DNA of 64,000 nt from Oscillospiraceae bacterium (GTDB lineage: Bacteria; Bacillota; Clostridia; Oscillospirales; Acutalibacteraceae): the NCBI GenBank assembly GCA_003514385.1, contig DOQR01000004.1, forward strand, positions 111,239 through 175,238. The letters are read 5' to 3'. The notes under the pieces were generated by a model, which made no database searches, had not been told where the DNA came from, and saw nothing but the letters and a program-made list of their open reading frames with translations. The first letter of the stretch is position 1. Every line of letters begins with the position of its first letter. The translations under genes and the position numbers were made by a program. Shown here piece by piece: positions 37,736-43,918 of this stretch.

Positions 37736-37767
37736 AAATTATACAAAACATTTATTTTGTATAATTT
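37736..37767. repeat. Perfect palindrome with 6 bp spacer, dif-like site / attL of the mobile element
   Basis: AAATTATACAAAA (37736-37748), CATTTA, TTTTGTATAATTT (37755-37767). Two inverted arms with a 6 bp centre is the geometry of Xer/dif and many integrase core sites. The right arm plus three spacer bases recur at 40645-40660. Confidence 0.75.
37752..37767 (+). repeat. Left copy of the 16 bp direct repeat
   Basis: TTATTTTGTATAATTT. Similarity to the right end continues more loosely for about 15 bases (TTGTATTCCAAG here, CTGTATTTTAAG there). Confidence 0.85.
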
Positions 37768-38040
37768 CTCTTTTGTATTCCAAGGTTTCTCCTTTCTCAA
37801 ATATTCCGAGAAATTACACGCCCCTCCGGGGTACAAAATAATGATTTTGTGCCAAAGCACCTGCGCCGCACTCCGCCGCTGCTCTTTCAGCCGCCGAGCC
37901 TTTCTGCGTCCCCGTGAGGTTAGCTGTCGCAATAACTCCGCTTCGCTTCGAGGGTCGCGCGGTGCGCTCCGAGGGGCGCAAAAATGCGCCATAAACAGAG
38001 GGTCTACATGACTATAGCCTTCCTTGCTCCTTTCTAAAAA
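37768..38040. other. Non-coding left flank of the element
   Basis: I see no convincing gene. There is an 11 bp stem CCCC-TCC-GGGG at 37821-37831, an ACAAAA-N6-TTTTGT palindrome at 37832-37851, and a perfect hairpin GGCGCA-AAAA-TGCGCC at 37974-37989. Arg-rich open frames on both strands here lack ribosome binding sites. Confidence 0.5.
37832..37851. repeat. Second palindrome related to the dif-like site
   Basis: TACAAAA, TAATGA, TTTTGTG: the same inner arms (ACAAAA/TTTTGT) and the same 6 bp spacing as the site at 37736-37767, but inside the element. It may be a recombinase accessory or former att site. Confidence 0.45.
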
Positions 38041-38046
38041 AAATTA

Positions 38047-38074
38047 TTGACAAGTCGAACATATGTGCTATAAT
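38047..38074 (+). promoter_or_regulatory. Strong promoter of the candidate element ncRNA
   Basis: Perfect TTGACA (38047-38052), 16 bp, perfect TATAAT (38069-38074) preceded by TGC (extended -10). It is the strongest-looking promoter in the element, and no gene follows at once. Confidence 0.8.
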
Positions 38075-38080
38075 AGGGAT

Positions 38081-38224
38081 TGCGAGGGCATGTGAACTCT
38101 TTCACACCCAACAATAAGGTGCAACCCATACACGGCAAGTTGTGCGGCTCGTCCGTGTCCTTATTGTAGCACAAGTGAAAAACAGCGTCAAGATGTCTGC
38201 ATGTCACCGTGACGCTGTTTTTTT
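38081..38224 (+). ncRNA. Candidate structured small RNA of about 140 nt
   Basis: The segment is delimited by the promoter at 38047-38074 and an intrinsic terminator. Predicted stems: TGTGAA/TTCACA (38091-38096 with 38101-38106); ACAATAAGG/CCTTATTGT (38111-38119 with 38159-38167) enclosing ACACGG/CCGTGT (38130-38135 with 38153-38158); and the terminator ACAGCGTCA/TGACGCTGT (38182-38190 with 38210-38218) with seven T. There is no open frame with a ribosome binding site. It could control Rep level, copy number or the ORF downstream; I do not recognise a known family. Confidence 0.6.
38182..38224 (+). terminator. Terminator of the candidate ncRNA
   Basis: A 9 bp perfect stem (38182-38190 with 38210-38218) preceded by A's and followed by a run of seven T. 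Confidence 0.85.
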
Positions 38225-38368
38225 ATGCGTAGCCGTTCGCGCCCGTGCGACTGTCTCCCGCACAGGCGCGGCGAGCTAATACGCATCGATACGCCGTGAA
38301 GAAAGTGCACGGGATGAACACCCGCCGCCCGCGATACTCGGCAATCGCTCGACACTGTTCATCATCCC
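38225..38368. other. Stem-loop cluster, candidate single-strand origin or packaging signal
   Basis: ATGCGTA (38225-38231) pairs with TACGCAT (38280-38286) and encloses a second stem (GCGCC-C-GTGCG at 38239-38249 with CGCAC-A-GGCGC at 38259-38269). Next, GGGATGAAC (38311-38319) pairs with the segment 38357-38368 (3-nt bulge) and encloses GCGAT/ATCGC. No gene is seen. In a rolling-circle replicon such structures often mark single-strand origins; this is inference. Confidence 0.45.
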
Positions 38369-38385
38369 ACTCCCGGATATAGTAT

Positions 38386-38440
38386 AATACCCCTGTAAAG
38401 GTAGTCGCTGACGCGCTCCACCTTGACAGGGGTATTTTGT
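38386..38440 (+). promoter_or_regulatory. Leader hairpin before the 108-residue ORF
   Basis: AATACCCCTGT (38386-38396) pairs perfectly with ACAGGGGTATT (38426-38436); AAGG/CCTT extends the stem. TTTTGTTTT follows, so it could act as a terminator or attenuator. A TATAAT at 38383-38388 overlaps its left arm. Confidence 0.55.
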
Positions 38441-38465
38441 TTTAAAGCAAAAAGGATGATGAACA

Positions 38466-38792
38466 ATGTCAAACGATTTTCTTGCCGAGTACCGCAAACT
38501 GCGCGTATTCATCCCGCCCGAGCTTTCCGATATCGCGCCGTCAGCCTACTATGAGCTCCGGCTATTCCCGCCGCAGCTATACCACGAAATGTGGTTCGGC
38601 AGCGGCGAGCCAAACTGCATTGTAGGCTTTTGGCGCGCTTCGGATAGCTCTCAGCACTTTCTCCGCGTCGCATACGATGTACAAGAGAATCGTTGGTGCG
38701 CCTATGCGGAAGCCAGCCGCGCAGACGCTGAAAGGTGGGCGAAAAAAGTCCGAGACGCAAACGGCGGGTTTCTTCATTGGTGGGACGGGTGA
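38466..38792 (+). CDS. Unknown small protein of the mobile element
   Basis: 108 residues, ATG with AAAGGATGATG upstream. The protein is rich in aromatic residues (11 Trp or Phe) and acidic/basic mixed; it has no membrane segment and ends in FLHWWDG. I do not recognise a family. Its last 19 bp overlap the 3' end of the recombinase gene on the other strand. It is preceded by the structured leader at 38386-38440. It might be a small DNA-binding or single-strand-binding accessory, but nothing in the sequence proves this. Confidence 0.55.
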   Translation: MSNDFLAEYRKLRVFIPPELSDIAPSAYYELRLFPPQLYHEMWFGSGEPNCIVGFWRASDSSQHFLRVAYDVQENRWCAYAEASRADAERWAKKVRDANGGFLHWWDG

Positions 38793-39403
38793 AAAACCCC
38801 GTTCCGCTTCAGCTCATCAAGAACCAGTTCGGCAACTCGGCTTGCGATGCTCTCAATATCTGATTCGGAGAGCCGGAACGCGGGCGGGGTTTCTTCCCCC
38901 GCTGCCCCCAAGGCGGGAACGCTGCCGAACTTATCAGAAAGAGCATACAGCAAAGTTGTACCATAGCTGTTATGCTGCAACTCTTTTCGAGCTGCGGGAA
39001 GCCCGCCGGAGTGGAACACCTCGACCGCGTAAGTTTTCCGCGCGGAATGCGGCGCGGCATTCTGACGAATGCTGCACGCTGCCGCCGCTGATTTTACATC
39101 ACGCCAAACAGCCTGCCGGGTGCGGTGCTTGTTCGGGTCGGTTCGGTGCTCGAAGATATAAACAGCCCCGGCAATCTGCCGGAGCTGTTTTGCCAACTGC
39201 GCAGAAATGCGCTTGCTGCCGGACTTCCCCGTTTTGCTCGCGGTGAAGTGGACCCGCTGCCCGTCGAGCTGTTCGCGCCGGAGCGCGACAACATCGCCGA
39301 TACGAAGCCCGGTTTCAAGCGATACCTCGACCGCAAGCGCGTTCTCGTGGTGCATATGGGCGCAAATGCGCCCGAAATCATCCGGGGACACATAATCAGT
39401 CAT
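38774..39403 (-). CDS. Compact tyrosine recombinase/integrase of the element
   Basis: 209 residues from the ATG at 39403, which shares its A with the Rep stop codon (TGATG), so translation is coupled. Only the catalytic domain is present: R34 (TGLRIGDVV), K57 (ASKTGKSG), H119 and R122 (HSARK), H144 (LQHNSYGTT) and Y153 (LLYAL). The N-terminal core-binding domain seen in Xer or phage integrases is missing; a C-terminal extension of about 50 residues has a Pro-rich linker and a helix. It probably inserts and excises the element, alone or with the neighbouring host Xer enzyme. Confidence 0.82.
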   Translation of the reverse strand: MTDYVSPDDFGRICAHMHHENALAVEVSLETGLRIGDVVALRREQLDGQRVHFTASKTGKSGSKRISAQLAKQLRQIAGAVYIFEHRTDPNKHRTRQAVWRDVKSAAAACSIRQNAAPHSARKTYAVEVFHSGGLPAARKELQHNSYGTTLLYALSDKFGSVPALGAAGEETPPAFRLSESDIESIASRVAELVLDELKRNGVFHPSHQ

Positions 39404-40410
39404 CAAGGGGCTTTCGCCCCCTCTCGCGCCCCTGTGGGGCTTTCTGAATTGACATTCAGAAAAGTGTCAAATGGTTTTGTAAGCGGAATCCGCTCACAGT
39501 AAAACCGATTTCCGGGTATATCGAACATTTGTTCAGGGTGCGTTGCTGCCAGTCCGTCGAAGTCGAGGACTTCATCAGCATACGCATACAGCGGCTCGCG
39601 GAGCTTGCCGCCGTGCAAATAGTATCGTCCGCCGATACATCCGGCGGTCTTTGTGACATACTTCGCTATATACGCAGCAGAGTGGGCGCGCTCGCCGTAA
39701 AGCTCAATCGCAGTTGTATATCCGTTCTGCCAGTCGGCAAGGTTATACACGGGCTGACAATCTGCCGGGGCGATGTGCTGCCGCCTGAGCGTCGAGAGCT
39801 TAACCGGGCGTCCGGTGTCCGGGTGTACCCATGTATCAGAGGGCATAACGGATATTGCGTCATTCGTCAATCCGTGGAAATGAACTGCGCCGTCTTTGTG
39901 CAGTTCGGGAACAATGAGATACTTCAAGCCGCTCCGGCGAACCCTGTTGTCGAGCCATTGACCGAGATTCCGAACAATAGCCTTGTAATCGTAACGGTCG
40001 CACTTGTCCGCTGAAAGCGTCCAAGTTACGAAATATTTGAAATCATAATTGCAAAGTGCCAAATCAAATATGCGAGCTTTCGCTCGCCGCTGCGCTCGAA
40101 GCGTATTCGCCGCCGCAGCGGCGGCATCGGCGGCTTCGAGAGCGTCAGCCATTCCGGCACTCATGTTTTCAAGCTGATATGCGGCAATGTCGGCGGGTCG
40201 ATTCTCACCGCCGTTGCTCGCCTTGCGTCTCCATTGCTCGGCGCGGTCGGGGTTGAAGCACGGGCGTTCGGCTACAAGTCGCTGCATGAGATGCAGCTCC
40301 CCGCACTCATCCTCATAGTATTTATACCGGGCGTTGTATAGGACTTCCTCGCGCCGGAGCGCGAAGATTTTCCGTTCCTCTTCGAGGAAAGGATTGAATG
40401 CGTTTTTCAC
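39403..40410 (-). CDS. HUH rolling-circle replication initiator (Rep)
   Basis: 335 residues, starting with GTG at 40410 with only a weak ribosome binding site. Motif I-like FVTWTLS is at 127-133, the HUH motif HFH at 177-179 (GAVHFHGL), and the catalytic-Tyr motif is YIAKYVTK (247-254), with Y247 or Y251 as nicking Tyr. YxxKYVTK is usual in Rep proteins of single-stranded DNA phages and small rolling-circle replicons. An Ala-rich helix lies at 88-105. It would nick the origin and start strand displacement; a hairpin plus CTTGATTATA just upstream (40431-40458) is the candidate origin. Confidence 0.85.
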   Translation of the reverse strand: MKNAFNPFLEEERKIFALRREEVLYNARYKYYEDECGELHLMQRLVAERPCFNPDRAEQWRRKASNGGENRPADIAAYQLENMSAGMADALEAADAAAAAANTLRAQRRAKARIFDLALCNYDFKYFVTWTLSADKCDRYDYKAIVRNLGQWLDNRVRRSGLKYLIVPELHKDGAVHFHGLTNDAISVMPSDTWVHPDTGRPVKLSTLRRQHIAPADCQPVYNLADWQNGYTTAIELYGERAHSAAYIAKYVTKTAGCIGGRYYLHGGKLREPLYAYADEVLDFDGLAATHPEQMFDIPGNRFYCERIPLTKPFDTFLNVNSESPTGAREGAKAP

Positions 40411-40644
40411 ATTTTGACGGAATAATGTCCTATAATCAAGTAGTGCCGCTTCGCGGCAGAAGCGCCGCCGAAGCCGTCAGCCGCTACAGTGGGAGAGAGT
40501 CAACCCACTCCCCGCTCGCCCATTCTTGGGCGAGTGCGCGAGAGCATGTGTGGGGCTTGTCGCTCCGGGTTCGGCTCTCGGGTACTTGCGGCATACGCGC
40601 TCATTCCGCGGCGGGCGCGGCGCGACCCTTAGACGCAAAATCGG
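40411..40644. other. Non-coding right flank of the element with candidate double-strand origin
   Basis: TGCCGC-TTC-GCGGCA hairpin at 40444-40458 next to minus-strand CTTGATTATA (40440-40431), and a perfect 8 bp hairpin CTCGCCCA-TTCT-TGGGCGAG at 40515-40534. CTTGATA is the nick-site core of one class of rolling-circle plasmids, so this is the best origin candidate. No supported gene is seen. Confidence 0.45.
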
Positions 40645-40660
40645 TTATTTTGTATAATTT
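40645..40660 (+). repeat. Right copy of the 16 bp direct repeat (attR)
   Basis: TTATTTTGTATAATTT. To its left GCAAAA (40635-40640) is only a poor match to the other arm, as expected if that half came from the element. To its right TGTATTTTAAG (40665-40675) is the exact inverted copy of CTTAAAATACA at 37691-37701 in front of xer. Confidence 0.85.
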
Positions 40661-40699
40661 ATTCTGTATTTTAAGATGACCTCCCTTCTGATACAAAAA

Positions 40700-41485
40700 T
40701 CAGAACGCTATCTCAAACAACCGTTTAGTGTTCTCGGTTGCGGTATCGACAAGTGACTGTACATCGATATTTTTTATATTCGCTATCGTCTGTGCAGAAT
40801 ACGCAATCATATCAGATAAACATCTGGTTCCCCTGAGCGGCACCGGTGCCATATAAGGACAGTCGGTTTCAAGCAAAATTCTGCTGATATCAGTTGCCGC
40901 TGCGACTGCAACAGGCTTCTTCGCGTTTTTGAAAGTAACTGCTCCGCCAAGACCGATATACATTCCGAGTTTCAGAACTTCCTGCGCCATTTCAACGCTG
41001 CCGGAAAAACAATGAACTACACCTTTTGGTTTGTATTTCTTGAGCAAAGTCATTGTGTCCTCGTGTGCTTCCCTGTCGTGGATTATAACAGGCAAATCGA
41101 GCTCTTTTGAAAGTTTCAGTTGAAGCTCAAAAATCTCCTTTTGAAGCTCTCTTGGCGAGAAATCATAGTGATAATCGAGCCCAATCTCCCCTATCGCGAC
41201 GCATTTTTCTTTTTTTGTGAAATCAATTATTTTTTGTTTTACTTCGCCAATGTCAGCGCTTTTTAATTCTTTTTCAGCCTCATGCGGATGAATTCCGCAC
41301 GCACACCAAAAAAAAGGATATTTTTCAGAAAGCTCCGCAGATGTTGCGGAGCTTTTCAGGTCACTTGCACAGTTTATAACAGCGCAAACTCCCTTTGACG
41401 GCAAGGACGCTATCAATTCGTCCCTGTCGCCGTCAAACTGTTCGTCGTCGTAATGGGCGTGGCTGTCAAAAATATTGTTTATCAT
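40700..41485 (-). CDS. tatD: TatD-family metal-dependent hydrolase / DNase
   Basis: 261 residues, normal for TatD. Metal ligands are visible: HAHYDD near residue 9 (here N-terminal DSHAH), GEIGLDYHYD with Glu near 98, VIHDREAHED, VVHCFSGS and LLETDCPYMAP. TatD proteins are 3'-5' nucleases acting on DNA or RNA ends. Its ATG overlaps the metG stop (ATGA), a common order in Firmicutes. After its stop GGGAGG (complement of 40681-40686) remains without a gene, possibly a scar of the element insertion before xer. Confidence 0.93.
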   Translation of the reverse strand: MINNIFDSHAHYDDEQFDGDRDELIASLPSKGVCAVINCASDLKSSATSAELSEKYPFFWCACGIHPHEAEKELKSADIGEVKQKIIDFTKKEKCVAIGEIGLDYHYDFSPRELQKEIFELQLKLSKELDLPVIIHDREAHEDTMTLLKKYKPKGVVHCFSGSVEMAQEVLKLGMYIGLGGAVTFKNAKKPVAVAAATDISRILLETDCPYMAPVPLRGTRCLSDMIAYSAQTIANIKNIDVQSLVDTATENTKRLFEIAF

Positions 41486-43419
41486 CTTATCTTTGCTCCG
41501 ACCGGGATATTGTCAACGAAAATCACCTTGACATCATCGTCTGCGCAGTCAGCCGCAAGAATCATTCCGCAGCTTTCAACTCCGCAGAGCTTTGCAGGCT
41601 TGAGATTTGACACAAGGATTATATTATGTCCTACAAGATCCTCGGGCTTGTACCACTTGGCAATTCCGGAAGCAACAGTGCGAAGTCCGCTGCCGTCGTC
41701 GATAGTCAGTTCAAGCAGCTTCTTTGCGCGTTTTACGGGCACGCAATCCTTGATTTTTGCAGCTTTGAGCTCGACTTTTGCAAAGTCGTCAATGCCTATC
41801 ATTGCAACTCCGGGAATCTCTTCTTTCTTCTCTTCGAGTGCCGCTTCGGAGACGGAAGTCTCCTTCTCTATCTCCTCAAGCATCTTTTCTGCGTCGATTC
41901 TGTTGAACAGCGGAGTCGCCGTTCCGACATGTCCGCCGGCTTTGAGCGCGCCAAAGGACTGGATGCTCTCATAAGAAGATATATCCGTGTTGAGCTGCTC
42001 AAGAATCTTGTCCGAGGTATCGGGCATAAAGGGCTTGAGCTGAACGGCAATTATTCTGATACTCTCAAGGAGATTATAAAGCACCGTACCGAGTCTTGCG
42101 CGCTTATCTTCATCCTTTGCGAGCAGCCACGGAGTCGTCTCGTCGATATATTTGTTGCTGCGTCTTGCCGCGCTGAAAATAGCCTCTAGCGCATCCGCAA
42201 CATGGAAATCATCCATGCATTTGTCAACCGTCTTTACGCTGCCGAGGACGGTGTTTTTGAGATCCTCATCAACTGCTTCGGGAGCTTCCGGAGCAAGTAT
42301 CTCGCCGCCGAAATATTTATTTGACATTGCAATCGTCCTGTTGACAAGATTGCCGAGCGTGTTTGCAAGCTCGGAGTTGTAGCGCTCGATTATAGTGGTA
42401 TAAGTAATCGAGCCGTCAGCGGCATAGGGCATCTCGGAGAGCAGATAATATCTGATAGCATCAACGCCGAAATGTCTCACAAGATCGTCCGCATATATGA
42501 CATTGCCCTTGGATTTTGACATCTTGTCCGTTCCGAAAAGCAGCCACGGATGACCGAATACTTTTTTGGGCAGTTCAAGACCGAGAGCCATGAGCATAAT
42601 CGGCCAATAGATTGTGTGGAAGCGAAGAATGTCCTTGCCGATTATATGCGCGTCTGCCGGCCAATATTTGTTGAACAGCTCGGAGCTGCCGTCGGGATCA
42701 TAACCGAGGGCGGTGATATAGTTCGAAAGCGCGTCTATCCAGACATAGATAACATGCTTGTCGTCAAAGTCGACAGGAACGCCCCATTTGAAAGACGAAC
42801 GGGAAACGCAGAGATCCTGGATACCGGGCTTTATGAAATTGTTGACCATTTCCTTTTTGCGGCTCTCGGGATAAATAAAGTTCGGGTTCGCCTCGATATA
42901 TTTCTCGAGCTGCTTCTGATATTTTGACATTCTGAGGAAATATGCCTCTTCCTTTGTCGGGACAAGCTCACTGCCGCAATCCGGGCACTTGCCGTCAACG
43001 ACCTGGGACTCGGTGAAGAAGCTCTCACATGGCACGCAGTACATGCCTTCGTACTCGCTCTTATAGATATCGCCCTGGTCATAAAGCTTGCGGAATATCT
43101 TCTGAACTACCTTTTCATGATAATCGTCGGTCGTTCTGATAAACTTGTCATAAGTCGTGTTGAGCAGATCGCAGATACCGCGTATCTCCCCTGCCACTTT
43201 GTCAACATATTCTTTCGGGGATACGCCTGCATTCTTGGCGTACTCCTCTATCTTCTGACCGTGTTCATCGGTACCGGTAAGGAAAAACACATCATATCCC
43301 TGCATTCGCTTATACCTGGCTATGGCATCGGTGAGAACTATCTCATAGGAATTGCCTATGTGAGGCTTGCGCGATGTGTAAGCAATCGCAGTTGTGATAT
43401 AATACTTTTCTTTGGACAT
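41482..43419 (-). CDS. metG: Methionyl-tRNA synthetase
   Basis: 645 residues. Class I signature HIGNSYEIV near residue 21 and KMSKSKGN near 300, a zinc knuckle CVPCESFFTES...CPDCGSE (about 127-147), the anticodon-binding helical domain, and a C-terminal tRNA-binding (EMAP/OB-fold) domain at about 540-645 with VELKAAKIKDCVPV. GAGGAGG precedes the ATG, with a promoter at 43455-43482. It is cotranscribed with tatD through a 4 bp overlap. Confidence 0.97.
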   Translation of the reverse strand: MSKEKYYITTAIAYTSRKPHIGNSYEIVLTDAIARYKRMQGYDVFFLTGTDEHGQKIEEYAKNAGVSPKEYVDKVAGEIRGICDLLNTTYDKFIRTTDDYHEKVVQKIFRKLYDQGDIYKSEYEGMYCVPCESFFTESQVVDGKCPDCGSELVPTKEEAYFLRMSKYQKQLEKYIEANPNFIYPESRKKEMVNNFIKPGIQDLCVSRSSFKWGVPVDFDDKHVIYVWIDALSNYITALGYDPDGSSELFNKYWPADAHIIGKDILRFHTIYWPIMLMALGLELPKKVFGHPWLLFGTDKMSKSKGNVIYADDLVRHFGVDAIRYYLLSEMPYAADGSITYTTIIERYNSELANTLGNLVNRTIAMSNKYFGGEILAPEAPEAVDEDLKNTVLGSVKTVDKCMDDFHVADALEAIFSAARRSNKYIDETTPWLLAKDEDKRARLGTVLYNLLESIRIIAVQLKPFMPDTSDKILEQLNTDISSYESIQSFGALKAGGHVGTATPLFNRIDAEKMLEEIEKETSVSEAALEEKKEEIPGVAMIGIDDFAKVELKAAKIKDCVPVKRAKKLLELTIDDGSGLRTVASGIAKWYKPEDLVGHNIILVSNLKPAKLCGVESCGMILAADCADDDVKVIFVDNIPVGAKIR

Positions 43420-43454
43420 GATTTGTTTTCCTCCTCGTATGTAAATACTTATAT

Positions 43455-43482
43455 ATTATACCATCTTTTTTATATTTTACAA
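43455..43482 (-). promoter_or_regulatory. Promoter of metG-tatD
   Basis: Minus strand TTGTAA (43482-43477), 16 bp, TATAAT (43460-43455). No T-box is visible in the short leader. Confidence 0.65.
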
Positions 43483-43483
43483 G

Positions 43484-43507
43484 ACAAAACCGTGCCTTGC
43501 GGCACGG
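43484..43507 (-). terminator. Terminator after the TIGR04086-like gene
   Basis: CCGTGCC-TTGC-GGCACGG (43490-43507); on the minus strand TTTTGT follows. It overlaps the far end of the metG promoter region. Confidence 0.75.
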
Positions 43508-43918
43508 TCATCGCGTTTTCTTTTTCATATTTGCGGCAAGTATACCTCCGATGCAGGCACATACAGCCGCAACCGCCGACGCAATCGCTGTTTTTATGCC
43601 AACACTGCCGCCTGCGGCCGCGGCGGATACAACAACGCAGGCAATGAGCAAAGCGGATGAACACAGTCCCAACAGAAGTCCGTTTTTTCTTATTGGTATA
43701 ACAGAAAAGAGTCCGGCTATAAAAGCCGCTATTGCGGCACACACAATTGAAACGGGCGTATAAGCTCCCGACGAAACACCTTTTTTGAGTATCACCGCAG
43801 AAGCTATTGAAAGCAGTATAAAGAATATTGCAGCACCCAGCGCATTGCCGATAAGCATACTTATAAGAAGAGTTTTCTTAGTATTTGTTTCTTTTCGCTC
43901 TCCCCTTTTGGCAGGCAT
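43508..43918 (-). CDS. Small four-helix membrane protein, TIGR04086-like
   Basis: 136 residues: a charged N-terminus (KRGERKETNTKK), four hydrophobic segments (about 17-44, 52-73, 79-102, 106-128) and a KKKTR tail. Length, topology and position next to yajC fit the TIGR04086 family of Firmicutes membrane proteins of unknown function. The start at 43918 is covered by a hairpin whose 3' arm holds its Shine-Dalgarno (GAGGGGGAT). The SCIFF peptide genes that often accompany this pair in Clostridia are not here. Confidence 0.7.
   Translation of the reverse strand: MPAKRGERKETNTKKTLLISMLIGNALGAAIFFILLSIASAVILKKGVSSGAYTPVSIVCAAIAAFIAGLFSVIPIRKNGLLLGLCSSALLIACVVVSAAAAGGSVGIKTAIASAVAAVCACIGGILAANMKKKTR

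Larger units (their letters stand above)
37752..40660. mobile_element. Integrated rolling-circle element of about 2.9 kb (HUH Rep plus small tyrosine recombinase)
   Basis: The segment lies between identical 16 bp direct repeats (37752-37767 and 40645-40660). It contains an HUH replication initiator and a tyrosine recombinase on the minus strand, an unknown 108-residue ORF on the plus strand and two long non-coding flanks rich in stem-loops. Base composition is visibly GC-richer in the genes and flanks than in the neighbours, while the ends are AT-rich. It separates xer from tatD. No capsid, mobilisation or resistance gene is seen, so it is a minimal replicon, a satellite or the remains of a single-stranded DNA phage. 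Confidence 0.8.

Noticed and set aside
37736..37767. Palindrome as an intrinsic terminator of tatD/metG transcripts
   Set aside because: The stem is almost all A-T and too weak for a good terminator, and the repeat of one arm at the other element end points to recombination. A minor termination role cannot be excluded.
37720..37992. Arg-rich 90-codon ORF on the minus strand across the left end of the element
   Set aside because: No ribosome binding site, and it runs through the direct repeat and palindrome; the composition looks like translated structured DNA. I would keep it only if relatives conserve the frame.
37757..38011. 84-codon ORF on the plus strand in the left flank of the element
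   Set aside because: No ribosome binding site, crosses hairpins, low-complexity Arg/Ser/Leu content.
38677..39246. 189-codon plus-strand ORF inside the element
   Set aside because: Antisense to the recombinase whose active-site residues are all present.
40398..40679. 93-codon plus-strand ORF over the right end of the element
   Set aside because: It spans the candidate origin and the direct repeat, overlaps the start of rep, and has no ribosome binding site or motif.
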